This document shows, in pieces, positions 1-9,312 of a DNA stretch of 20,847 nt. The first letter of the stretch is position 1, and each line of letters begins with the position of its first letter. The notes beneath the pieces were generated by a model. The model was not told the origin of the DNA, did not search any database, and saw only the letters and a program-made list of their open reading frames with translations. The stretch covers positions 1-20,847 of the forward strand of contig JAMQCK010000520.1 of assembly GCA_024196135.1 (NCBI GenBank), in the 5' to 3' direction. The stretch is from Pleurotus ostreatus/Saccharomyces cerevisiae fusant. Its lineage: Eukaryota > Opisthokonta. The translations under genes were made by a program, and so were the position numbers.

Positions 1-2
1 AG

Positions 3-1250
3 GTGCAAAAGCTATTGTGGAATTCGCTCCCTTGCTTCACAGGCAATATTGCGGGAAGATTGGATTTGTGCAAGGGGATGCCCGTGATGATTCGCTCAAA
101 TATCGCGACCGAGTTATGCATGACGAAGGGACAAGAGGCTGTTGTTTATGATTGGTCAGCGTCGGTTGGGAAACAGAAACAGCGCATTCTCGACGTACTG
201 TACGTCAAGCTTCTCAATCCGCCCAAGCCCGTCAAGATTGAAGGTTTGGAAGACAATGTCGTCCCCCTTTCCACTATACCTACAAATGTTAAATGTCAGC
301 TTCCTAACGATCAAGTCGTATCAATTGAGCGCAAGCAAATACCGGTGCTACTCAACTTTTCCATGACCGACTACGCGTCGCAAGGGAAAACTCGTGCGGT
401 GAACGTCGTCAATCTGGCGAACTCGCGTTCTCATCAGGCTTGCTACACCGCGTTGTCTAGGGGCACGTCAGCCGCGGGAACTGCGATAGTATCCTCCTTC
501 AACGACTCACTCATCACCAAGGGATTGGATGATCATTTGAAGAGGGAATTCCGCAATCTCGAAGTGCTGAACGAGATTACGCGTCTCCGTTATACGCGGG
601 AGCTACCACCGACTGTCAGCGGTGATACCAGGCATCAACTTATACGCAGCTTTTTAGATTGGAAGGGACCAGACTACGATATTCCAGACCTTCATCCCGC
701 ATTGAGATGGCGTTCGCAAGAAGATTGGGACGACATTGATGAGCCAGTCGGTCGTCAACGATGGCAAATTGCACAAAAAGACGACGAAGGAGAAGACGAG
801 GGAACTGAGGGGGCTAAGAGAAAGAGAGATGATGAGCATTCAGACGTCGAAGATGACCGTCCTTCTAAGCAGATTCGCACCTTGGAGACCCCGATTTCGA
901 CGCGGCCTGTGCCGAGAGGGTACAAGTGGAATTCAGCGGACTGGAGTTGCCCCTATGATTCGCTCTTCACTATCCTGCACTGTATGTGGATCGGCAACCC
1001 TTCGAGATGGTCGCCATACATGTCGAGGTTAAGCCCTTTCGCTAAGGAGCTTGTCAACTTGTGGTCCCGATATGCGTGCAACGAGAGTGTCACTTGGGAA
1101 TCAACGCGGGACTCTGTAAGGTCAATGTTGCACGATCACAATCCTACCTATTTCCCCAATGGACCTGCGCCAGCCTCCGTTCGCTTACTGGCGATGGCCA
1201 TGCTCTCCGATACTCGGCTAGCGTCACGATCTTTGCGCTGTGTAAGCTGC
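3..1250 (+). pseudogene. PIF1-like DNA helicase with C-terminal peptidase-like region, 5' part, interrupted by transposon
   Basis: The frame is open at the left window edge, so the N-terminus is missing. About 416 codons are visible. Residues about 20-60 (KGMPVMIRSN, then TKGQEAVV) and about 120-165 (MTDYASQGKTR, then YTALSRG) match the C-terminal half of PIF1/RecD-type SF1 helicases, where these segments correspond to motifs V and VI. ATP-driven DNA unwinding is known for the family; the Walker motifs would lie outside the window. An acidic/basic low-complexity linker (about 255-300) follows. Next is a segment with DWSCPYDSLFTIL (about 316-328), which resembles the Cys box of a papain-like or ubiquitin-type peptidase; that part is inference. 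The frame meets a TGA at 1254-1256 supplied by the inserted element. It ends in Val-Ser-Cys, encoded by the duplicated GTAAGCTGC, and resumes in frame at 20108. Genes of this type are often multi-copy in agaricomycetes, so this copy may itself be a mobile-element gene. Confidence 0.85.
1242..1250 (+). repeat. Target-site duplication, left copy
   Basis: GTAAGCTGC directly precedes the element. The same 9 bp follows the element at 20108-20116. The preceding T also matches, so the duplication could be 10 bp, but 9 bp gives symmetric termini. In the host frame it encodes Val-Ser-Cys, part of a possible zinc-binding C-x2-C pair. Confidence 0.8.
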
Positions 1251-1296
1251 TCCTGAGGCTACCAGGAATTGTGACTGAGCATGCATCTTTCCATGC
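1251..1296 (+). repeat. Left terminal inverted repeat
   Basis: Compared with the reverse complement of 20060-20107, the left end shares GGCTACC at 1257-1263 (offsets 7-13), GAA shortly after it, and CATGCATCTTTCCATGC at 1280-1296 against CATACATCTTTTCATAC on the right (14 of 17 identical). A 2-bp length difference separates the two blocks. The terminal six bases are poorly conserved. The repeat overlaps an AGGAATTGTG element that resembles the internal AGAANNTTCT motif. Confidence 0.75.
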
Positions 1297-1515
1297 CGAG
1301 GTTAGGTCGTTCTCCCACTCTTCCTGGGAGCTTCGAAACTTATAGCAGAATAATCTGTAGTGTAGATCTTGTGCTAGATTTTCCTTGGCTTGCAGAATGT
1401 TATACTTAGAAGTTCCTTGTGTCTGTGCAGAACATCTCAAGACGAACTTTCCTTGCAGAGCCCTCGAGAGTCAGTACTTAGAACCTTCCTCAGGTGGTTG
1501 GCTCTAGAATATACA
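1264..1515. repeat. Left subterminal cluster of degenerate AGAANNTTCT-like motifs
   Basis: Several AGAA/TTCC dyad-like elements occur between the left terminus and the end of the first internal gene: AGGAATTGTG (1264), AGAATAATCT (1347), AGAATGTTAT (1394), AGAAGTTCCT (1408), AGAACATCTC (1429), AGAACCTTCC (1480) and AGAATATACA (1506). Spacing is irregular (about 14-53 bp), unlike the strict 25-bp arrays near the right end. They may be subterminal transposase-binding sites; that is inference. The rest of 1251-1736 shows no gene and probably holds the 3' UTR of the adjacent minus-strand gene. Confidence 0.45.
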
Positions 1516-1736
1516 GAACTCACCTACCAATACAGCACAGCACTCATCCCTTGACTGAATCATCACCAAGAAGAACAAGCAGATGCAGGTATTGATGTCC
1601 AGATAAATGTACATGGTATATAAGCCAGAATATAGTAAGGAAGCAGAGCAATAGGCTACGACAAAGGACAGACCACCAGGATGTATAGGCTACGACGAAG
1701 GATGGGAACTGACAAGCAAAACAGAAGACATCCCTT

Positions 1737-4700
1737 CTATCCTCGGTGGGACTTCTTCTTCTTCTCGCGGCGCAAGCGCTCCAAGGCCTCGACGCGCGCG
1801 CGTTTGAGCCGTGTCTGCTCGTCCTCTTCCTCCTCCTCATCCCCCGAACCCTCGCCGACATCGTCGTTGACGTTCGCGTCCTCGTCGACATGGTCGTCGA
1901 CGCTCGTGCCCTCGCCATCGTCGCCGATGGTCGCGCCGGAATCATCCTTGGCACCTTCGGTATCCTCCTCCTCGTCCCCCTCCTCGCCGTCCTTCGCGCC
2001 ATCGTCGCCGTCGTCGCCGTCGCCCTCGTCGTCGTCGCCCTCGTCATCGTCGCCCTCGTCCTTGTCGTGCACGAGACCGTCGTCCTGCTCGTCGCCCCAG
2101 AACGATTGCCATTTGATGCGTGAGTCCGTTCCGTTCCGCACGTCTTGCCTGTACAAGTCGGAGTCGGACCAGCGCTTGTACCCATAGACGCGAGGGGGCT
2201 GGTGTTGGGTGATAGGGGGAGATTGCACCAGAGGAGTGCCGGCGAGTTGCTTTAAGGGGCCGACGACGGCGTTTCGCGGCAACGGGACGAGGACAATGGC
2301 GCCGTTATTCAAGAGGTAGCGATGCGCGTCGATACCTTCGAGGCCTTGACGGTTGGCCTCGCGCTCGAGCTTCTTGCGCTTCTCGACCATTTCGTGGAGC
2401 TTTGGAGCCCAGGTACGGCCGCGTGGCTTGCGCTCGTAGTCCTTCTGCGGGATGTTGTCGGCCATCTCCTCGATCCAGTTCGCGATGACGAAGCCGAGCT
2501 TATAGGCGATGTCGAGAAGCTTTTCAGCTGGGAACTGGCTCGGTGTCTTCCCGTTGCTCTTCGAGGAGAGGCGCTGGCGCGCGAGAATGTACATTGCACC
2601 TGATCGGTCTTGAGTAACCTGTAGAAGAGGATAGAGAAAGAGATGCATACCTAGATCCCAGCGCAAGATCTCGTAGAGCAAGCGCAGAGACTCGTCGCTC
2701 ATATTCCTGAGTAATCGATGGATATAGTTGCGGAACGGGAAGTATCCCGGCGGATGCGCAGCCTGGTCGGCAGCAACCTCCTTCAGCCACGCGCGCTGCT
2801 CCGGGCTATCGTCCTCTCCCGCTTGCGGTGCGGCAGCGGGGGCGGCGGCGGCGGCGTCAGGAGAGAGCTCCGTTTCGTCGGCTAGGCCACGAAGCCTCAG
2901 ATCGCATGATCTAATGTGTTGTGTCAGAGAATGCAAGGTATCGTCTGTGAAGTCGTGCGTACCGAAGAAGAGTCGTGACGTCGTTCATCCCCGTGGTGAA
3001 GTTGCCTTTGAAGCGCCTGAGCATCTCGGCGTACTCAGGACCACCACCCCACATCGTCGAAGCGACGGCGCCCTTCGCACTCCCGCGAAGATCTACGACG
3101 TAGCCAACAAGGGCGAGGCCGGAGTTCATGTGAGCGCCGAGAGCGAGGCGAGATAGTTGCTCAGCGGTCTGATTAACCAACCGCTGTCGTTGGCGCGCGG
3201 TCGCGTTCTGTATCATCTCCTCTTGAAGGTTCGCGCAGAAATCGAAGTCGTCCTTGAAGTGTTCGGCGAGTTGTTCGTCGGTAGGTGCAGGCCCGAGGCT
3301 CGACAGCTTCTTCTTATACGCTTTATTCAGCCGCGCCATGCGAGCTTCGGTGGTTTCTGAGAGACGCGCGTCAGCTAGGGTCGTATCGAGCAATGTAGCA
3401 AAGCATACCATCAGCTTCTGGGGGATGCGTCGCTGCCCAATGTCTGGAGAACACCTGCTGGCGAGTCCACTGGCGTGTCCGCATGCACTCCAGTGCCTTC
3501 CAGCCCGCGGCCCGCCACAACGCCTCGACCGGCTTCTTGCATCGGATAGCCTCCTTGTTGAACATGTTCACCAGCGAGCCGACGGCGTTCTGCAACCGCT
3601 GCGTCGTGTTGCTTGGGATTGGTCCCGAATTCACTTTATCCGAGGTCTTCGACGAGCTCGCCGTCGACTTGCTACGCCTTGTCGAAGGGCCCGGTTCATT
3701 GAGGTCTGGCTCCCCCGGGTCGGCGTCGTCGAAGGGGATCAAGCCGTCGGGAATAGGAAGGTCGTCGGGTAGAAAGTCGCCGGGGTTGAACTCGCCTGGG
3801 CCGGGATTCTCCAAGAAGATGCTGTCGAGCTCCGTGGAGTCTTCATCCTGAGGAGGAGCGCGTTGTTTCCCCTTCGACCTGGCAGAAGGTCGAGGCAGAT
3901 TGTCTGCGTCGTCATCGCTGCTGCCGCCGCCGTCGTCCTTCTTGGGGGGGCGTGGGGGCTGAGGGGGAGGATGTGGTGGGCGCTTCTTGCCGTTCTTGGG
4001 TGAAGGCGAATCATCGTCCTTGTCGTTGCGATCGCCGGGAGCAGCACCGTCGTGCTCGACGCCATCCGCGGGCAATGCAGGTGCGTGCCTCCTTCCCTGG
4101 TTCGACTTCTTCGACTTCGCTTTGACCTTAGGCGACGCGGGCGGTGTCGAAGGCTTTGGCTTTTTGGCCTTGGGTTTGGGCGACGCCGGCGGAGAATCCC
4201 TCTCGTTGAGAGACGCGAGGGCGGGGCGCTTCCCGTTCCCCACTTTGGCCGCAGGAGGAGGAGAGAGAGTGAAGAAGTCGTCGTCGAAGTCAATAAGTTT
4301 CAATGGTCGCGGAGGAGACATTGGCGGGACGTAGTCCTGACCGTCGTCGAGTGAGCTCTGCAGCCCGGCCTCCTTCTCCGTCCCTCCCTTCCTAACGTCC
4401 GCCGGCGGCGCCTTCTTCTCCTTCACAGCCTCCTTCCGCCCCTTCGCCTTCCCCCTCGGCTTGTCCTTCCCGTTCGCCCCGCCCTTCTCGCCACCCACGA
4501 CCTGCGCCTGCGTCGCACGCCCAGCCTGCGCCTTGCCGCCTCCCTTCCCTCCATCGCCGTTCGCCGCGACCTTGCGCGAGGCCTTCGCCGCGGTCGTCTC
4601 CGCCGCATGCTCAACGGCGGCCTTCTGCCCATCGTCCCCCTTCGTCTTCGTCCGCTTCTTCGCAGGAGAGACGCCCCTTCCCTCTGGCGATCGAGCGCGC

Positions 4701-5649
4701 TTCGCGCCGCGAGAGGTATCTGCAGAGCCATCGTTGAGAGGAAGCGTTGCCTCCCGCAGCTTCTTCTTGGGACGGGGGGTAGTGGGAGAGGACGGCGGCC
4801 GCTCGCGAGCCTTTTTTTGGCTGGCTTTCGGCTTCGGGGTCGGTTCCTCCTGCTCCTCCTCTTCCTCGTCGGACTGCGACGTCGAGGTAGGGGCGAAGTC
4901 GTCGCTGGAGCCTGAGTCGGACTCGGACTCGGGCGCGTCGATGGGGGACGGTGTGCGGGAGGCGGTGGTTGACGCGCTGCCTGCCTTGGCCTGGCGTGCT
5001 CGGGTGGGTGTTCCTCTGTTCGCGCGAGGCAGCGAGGGGACGTCGACAAAGTCAAGCACCTGGCGACGAGGTGCCTCAGTCGACGTTGTCTGCTCCGGCA
5101 CATGAGATGACCGGAGCCCGACGGGTCCCGCATTAGATGAGGACCCGCGAGTGGGAGAGGCGCCTTTGACAACGTCGGCATACGACGGGGAAGGAGGGCG
5201 AGGCTAGAAAATGGTCAGTACGTGCAAGCTCGCGGTGGGCCGTACAGACTCACCAGCTGTTCAGCCTCCCTTGTAGGACCTTCCACGCCATCGGCGGCCA
5301 CGTCGGTCTTCGCCTTGGACGTGTTCTTGCGAGGCTGGCGGCGGCGCGGATTCGCCGCAGGCGCAGCAGCCGCCGCAGGCTCGTCGACGTCCATGGAGGC
5401 CGACTCCTCCAGACTGGTCTGCGATGGAGCTTGACTGTCGGGTATCTTGCCCTTCGCCGCTTTGGACGGTCGAGTCTTGGGGCCGAATGCGTAGTTCGGG
5501 TTCCGCTTTTTGCGGGGAGGGAGCTCGCGCGTCGGTGCGGGACGGTCTTGCGCAGCCTTTTCGGCGGCGACTTGACTACGAGTGCGTGCCTTTGGGGGAG
5601 GCGAGGGCGGCGGCGAGGGAGGCGGCGAGGACGCGGCGGGGGAGGACAT
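1737..5649 (-). CDS. Unrecognised element-encoded protein (about 1235 aa) with basic Pro/Ser-rich N-half and acidic tail
   Basis: Proposed exons (minus strand): 5649-5254, 5203-3409, 3356-2963, 2910-2651 and 2599-1737, totalling 3708 nt. Introns are 50-52 nt with GTGAGT, GTATGC or GTACGC donors and clear CTGAC-like branch sites. All phases join cleanly. The intron at 2650-2600 is 51 nt and frame-neutral, so it would be missed by simple frame reading. Residues 1 to about 640 are low complexity (Pro, Ser, Lys, Arg), with a SYADVVKG motif near residue 140 and basic clusters such as PAKKRTKTK that suggest nuclear localisation. A conserved-looking globular stretch follows (about 650-1050, including PPGYFPFRNYIHRLLRNMSD and WIEEMADNIPQ). 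The tail holds long Asp/Glu/Gly runs (DEGDDDEGDDD) and ends in a Lys-rich stretch. I recognise no family. It is the last gene of the four-gene minus-strand row, 307 bp after the previous stop, and carries a hairpin pair in exon 2. A nuclear DNA- or chromatin-linked role is only inference. Confidence 0.75.
5092..5147 (-). other. Paired hairpin motif, copy A (inside coding exon)
   Basis: Two stem-loops lie 30 nt apart. The first has arms at 5092-5098 and 5111-5117 (GCTCCGG/CCGGAGC) around loop CACATGAGATGA. The second has arms at 5122-5128 and 5141-5147 (CGGGTCC/GGACCCG) around loop CGCATTAGATGA. Both stems are perfect 7-bp helices with 12-nt loops. They lie within exon 2 of the 1235-aa gene, about 55-110 nt after its first intron. 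In the sense of that gene the loops read TCATCT-NN-TGYG, the same orientation relative to the gene as copies B and C. Confidence 0.7.
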
Positions 5650-5956
5650 CGCAATTCTCGAGCTGGACGTGGTGGTAGGGAAATTCGAGAGTTCTGTCGC
5701 CCGGTTTGCCGCGACGCAGGCTTTCGGCCTAGAAAGATCTGATCCCAGAATAAATCAATATGCAGGCCTGATGAAAAAAAGGTAGAAAACTCGCCGATGG
5801 AATCTGAGGGGTCGATCTCACGGTTGAACTTCGTAATCCAGGCGGCCGCATGATTGCCAGGATGTTTAGAAGGCTCAGGATATCCAAATAAGGGAATATT
5901 GATATCTCCACAGCATTTGGGCTGCCGGCTCTCCGAAACTACGGTAACTACGTGAT

Positions 5957-7168
5957 CTAGCAGAAGTGACTGAGGGAGTAATACGACTCCGGGGGGGACC
6001 GGCGGTAGCAATGGGCACACAGGGCACGCCATACGAGGATTGGCGGGCGGGCGGGCGTGAGGTTCACCGCGACTGGTTGCGACAAAGTCATCCACTTCAA
6101 CGCCTTCGATCGCCGCGGCTCGCTGTACACGATGGCGGTCGCGGCATTTTTGTGAAAGCCGCGCTGAGCCAGGAGCTCGCGGTGGTGCTCTGGGATTATC
6201 CATCCACCTTCCAAGACAGGCAGCCAAAGCGTGATCGCAATGGCGCTATGCTGTGAAGACCGTTAGTGCAACGCTTGGGCGAGGGAGTGTCGCTCACGAT
6301 GGGGTAGAACTCGCACTCGACACATTGGGGCGTGGCTACGGGGCGAATGAGGTGGCTCGGGCGCTGCGGCCAATTGCGGGTATGAACTTCGAGGTGTATC
6401 TCTTCTTCCGAACCGGGGAGCGGGGCGGGAATAGTATCCCACCAGGAGATACCAATGAGGTGGCCGTTTTCGAGGCGCAGATAGAGGTCGCTCTTGCCGG
6501 GGTCGATGCCCTCGCCCACGAGCCAGGAGACGGCACTGCCGGGGATGTACATGTTCAGCACACTTGCCGTCTGATGAACGACCTCGCGCGCCTGCGCAGG
6601 GCATCAGTACAGGAAGGAAATGAGCTTGTAGTTGCGCACCTTTCCCACGTCCGCCCCGATCTTGTAGCGGACGTTGACGTCGTACTCTTGAAACCAGTGG
6701 ACGGGCCCTTGAAACTCGCCCTCTGCCTCAAGCCAAGCGAGGCGTTTGGCGCAATCCTGGAGGTCCTCCTTCACCTGCGTGCGCAGCTCGTTGTGAAGCC
6801 TCGCGAGGTACATGGAGAACAGCAGGAGGTGGTCCCCTGTCTCCCGCGAGTGCGCGGCAGTGAATGCTTCCTCGAGCGGCGCGGACGCGTCTTGAATTTC
6901 CTCGATGACTTTGTTGTCAGTCCCTGCAAGGCTCATCAGCTAAGTTGGGCGGCACTTGGGATGAACGGCACTCACATCCGGCGTTGCGTCCAAAACCTTG
7001 CTCCAATGCGAAGCACCACGCGCCGGTCTGAAGGTTGTACTGGTACGCTCGGCGCGCCTTTCGTATGGCCTCTTGAACGTAGGAGCTGCCGTGGGTTCGA
7101 GGGGCACAGTTAGGAGGGAGCGGCACGATTGTGACGACGTTGAGCTGAAATATTTGCCGGGTCGCCAT
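5957..7168 (-). CDS. Unrecognised element-encoded protein (about 354 aa; 3' end uncertain)
   Basis: The start is the ATG at 7168 (MATRQIFQLNVVTIVPLP). Proposed exons: 7168-6976, 6923-6640, 6591-6298 and 6250-5957. Introns are 52, 48 and 47 nt with GTGAGT, GTGCGC and GTGAGC donors and TACTGAT or CACTAAC branch sites; all phases join. The product is mostly globular, with a helical N-half (about 65-160, rich in Glu, Leu and Ala) and a Trp-rich middle (about 175-255, including GISWWDTIPAP). No signal peptide, membrane segment or catalytic motif is evident, and I do not recognise the family. The stop at 5957 is not certain. Another frame over about 6005-5770 looks protein-like and could be a further exon reached from a GTATGG donor near 6018. 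The gene sits 172 bp downstream of the TET/JBP stop and 307 bp upstream of the next start, in the same orientation as its neighbours. Confidence 0.65.
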
Positions 7169-7340
7169 CGTCGTTGCTCTGCAAGAGGGCCTGGGGCACT
7201 TGTCAACTCCAAACGGAAAGGGTCGGGGTCTCACAGTCATATGACACGAAGTTGAACTTGCCTAATACGGACTTAACGCCGAGCTCGAAAATGCGCCGCG
7301 CCCCAAACACCTATACCATCGCGGACATAACATATGTATA

Positions 7341-9118
7341 CTACGGCTCGCTAGCTACCTCCTTTCCCTGCTTCACAGCCTCCGCGTCGCGTCTCAGCTT
7401 GGGCAAGCGCGAGAGCATTGCCACGCCCTTCTTCCAACGCGACCGGTTCGCCGCCCGCGCTGCCTCAAGGCCCGGCGCGTCGAGGCCTCCGTAGTAGTCG
7501 CCGTCTAGTTGTAGGCCGTGTTCGACGAAGCGAAATATCGCCCCCGACGTGTACTGCGTCACAGAGTACCGAGTTTCGTTGGGGCCAATGTTCGTATTGT
7601 GGTGAGTGAAGAGGGCGGAGGGGATGATGACGCTCGAGCCGGGGGGGAAGCGTATGACCAAACGTAGTTCGCGGATGATGAGATGCCCGCCGCGGTCGGG
7701 GTTGAAGCGGCCGAGCGCTGTGATGGCACAGAAGCCGTGCGAGAGGTTGCCGAAGTCGCAATGCGGGACCGTCACCGTGCGAGGGCCGAAGTTGATGGTC
7801 AGGCATGCCCAGACACTTTTGGGGAAGTTGAAGAAACGCCGCAGGCTTGGTTTCCAGCCAATGAGCTTGGACTTCGTGTCGTCGTACAGGCGATAGGGGC
7901 TGGGCTGCCAGTTCTGGAGTGCGCCTGGGGTTGCAAGGTCAATAGCTACGCAGGATGCGGTATTCAGGTGCTTACCGGAGTTGAGGTGAGCGATGCGTTG
8001 CATTGGCTTGAGCTTGACAATGCGCAGGAGCTCCTTCCGCGTCTTGTCGTGGTGTTTTAATGCCCCCGGTTGCTGATGGGGGCGTCAGCGGGCATGGTGC
8101 GCGTGAGGTAGGGCGACGTACCTTCTGTCCTCCTCCGTGCGAGACCCCGATAGCCTTGACGCAGAACAGGCCGCGCCGATGCTTGCGCTCATCCGCGGAA
8201 AACGGGATCTTTTGCCGCGCCTTCTCGATGGCATCCGCAACTTCTAGGTGGTTGACGCCCTTCCCCGCACCTACAAGCATGACCGCAACGATCTGCTCCG
8301 AGTTGACGGCGACGGCACCATTCTCACTAAAAGGTAGGTGTTAGCCAGCGTGGGGGGCAGCGTTGACTTATACGCACACGCCGTCCCAGTCAAGAAGCCT
8401 GTATCCAACGAGATCCTCCAGCTCCGGGACACCCGCCTCCCAAGCGTTGCGGAGGCAGGTGAACGCTGTGCGTGTGACGGGGGCCTTGCTGAAGTCGTAC
8501 GAAGCTCGTTCATCGAAGGCTTGTAGTATGATGTCCGCGCGGTGGCGCTTGGACGCTTCGCCATCGTTCCCATGCGCCTGGCGCTTGCGCTTGCGCTGCT
8601 GCTGGCTCTTGCGAGCGCGGTGGTTCAGCAGAGGCGCATTCGGCTCTCGATCGGCGGGCGGGGGCGTGTCCAGCAGAACGCCTTCTTGTGGGGCGCGACC
8701 GGTGATGTCGGAAGGGCAGGAGGAGCTGCGGGTGCATCCGTCGTCGTCCTCCGAAAGCTCGGTAAGAGGCGAGGGCGAGCGGGTGGACGGGAGCGTCGTG
8801 AGTATTGACGCCGCGTCGCTATCCCCATCCGCTTGTTCCGCCCGATGGCGCTCGGCGTCTTCAAAGAGTTGCTCTAAATCGACGTCGTCCGGAAGCACGA
8901 CCACATTGCTGAAGGCTGCTCCACTGCGAGTGGTCCTAGCTGAGAATGCGTCAGCGTAGCCAATGCGTCGAGGAACAAGGCCAGAGGTCCGCGCGCGTCA
9001 GGGTTCGGCGGGTCTCCGATCTGCCATGCGTTGACTGTCCGGTCCTACCGACCTGTCGCGCGGCGAACCTGTTTGGCCATGAAAACTCACCGTTGAGCAG
9101 CTGCAGGAGGCCAGACAT
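7341..9118 (-). CDS. TET/JBP-family 2-oxoglutarate/Fe(II) dioxygenase (about 491 aa)
   Basis: Proposed exons: 9118-9091, 8939-8378, 8326-8122, 8072-7976 and 7924-7341, totalling 1476 nt in a continuous frame. The last intron (51 nt) is frame-neutral. The first (151 nt) is unusually long and leaves the N-terminus less certain. The N-half (to about residue 200) is acidic/Ser-rich and contains SNVVVLPDDVDLEQLFED. The C-terminal catalytic domain (about 210-491) has the conserved GGGQ segment, then NFGPRTVTVPHCDFGN with the iron-binding H-x-D (about H352, D354). LFTHHNTN supplies the distal iron-binding His (about H405/H406), and ETRYSVTQY supplies the Arg (about R416) expected to bind the 2-oxoglutarate carboxylate. 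Family members oxidise 5-methylpyrimidines in nucleic acids, in the nucleus. All ligands are present, so activity is predicted. It lies 195 bp after the KDZ stop on the same strand, the known KDZ-TET/JBP association. Confidence 0.9.
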
Positions 9119-9312
9119 GGGGGAAGGAAACAACTGCCAAAATTTTAGCTTTCCTGTACGTACAACTTTACGCGATGGGTACACGTACGCGTTGAGCGCA
9201 CGAGACCGCGCGCCGGGCTCTCACGGTTGAAGCCAAGCTCGAGGACGGGGAAACACAAAGTCTACGATAGGACATACTCCCCGCTCTCGTTCGACGCCCT
9301 CTCGTCACTATC

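Noticed and set aside
1681..2187. Ser-rich 168-codon + strand frame
   Set aside because: It is the complement of the Asp/Glu-rich tail of the minus-strand 1235-aa gene.
4423..5181. Arg/Pro-rich 252-codon minus-strand frame
   Set aside because: It is a shadow frame of exon 2 of the 1235-aa gene; composition is typical of an off-frame reading of GC-rich DNA.
6253..7113. 286-codon + strand open frame
   Set aside because: It is antisense to three spliced exons of the 354-aa gene, whose introns and phases are coherent; GC-rich third positions keep the opposite strand open.
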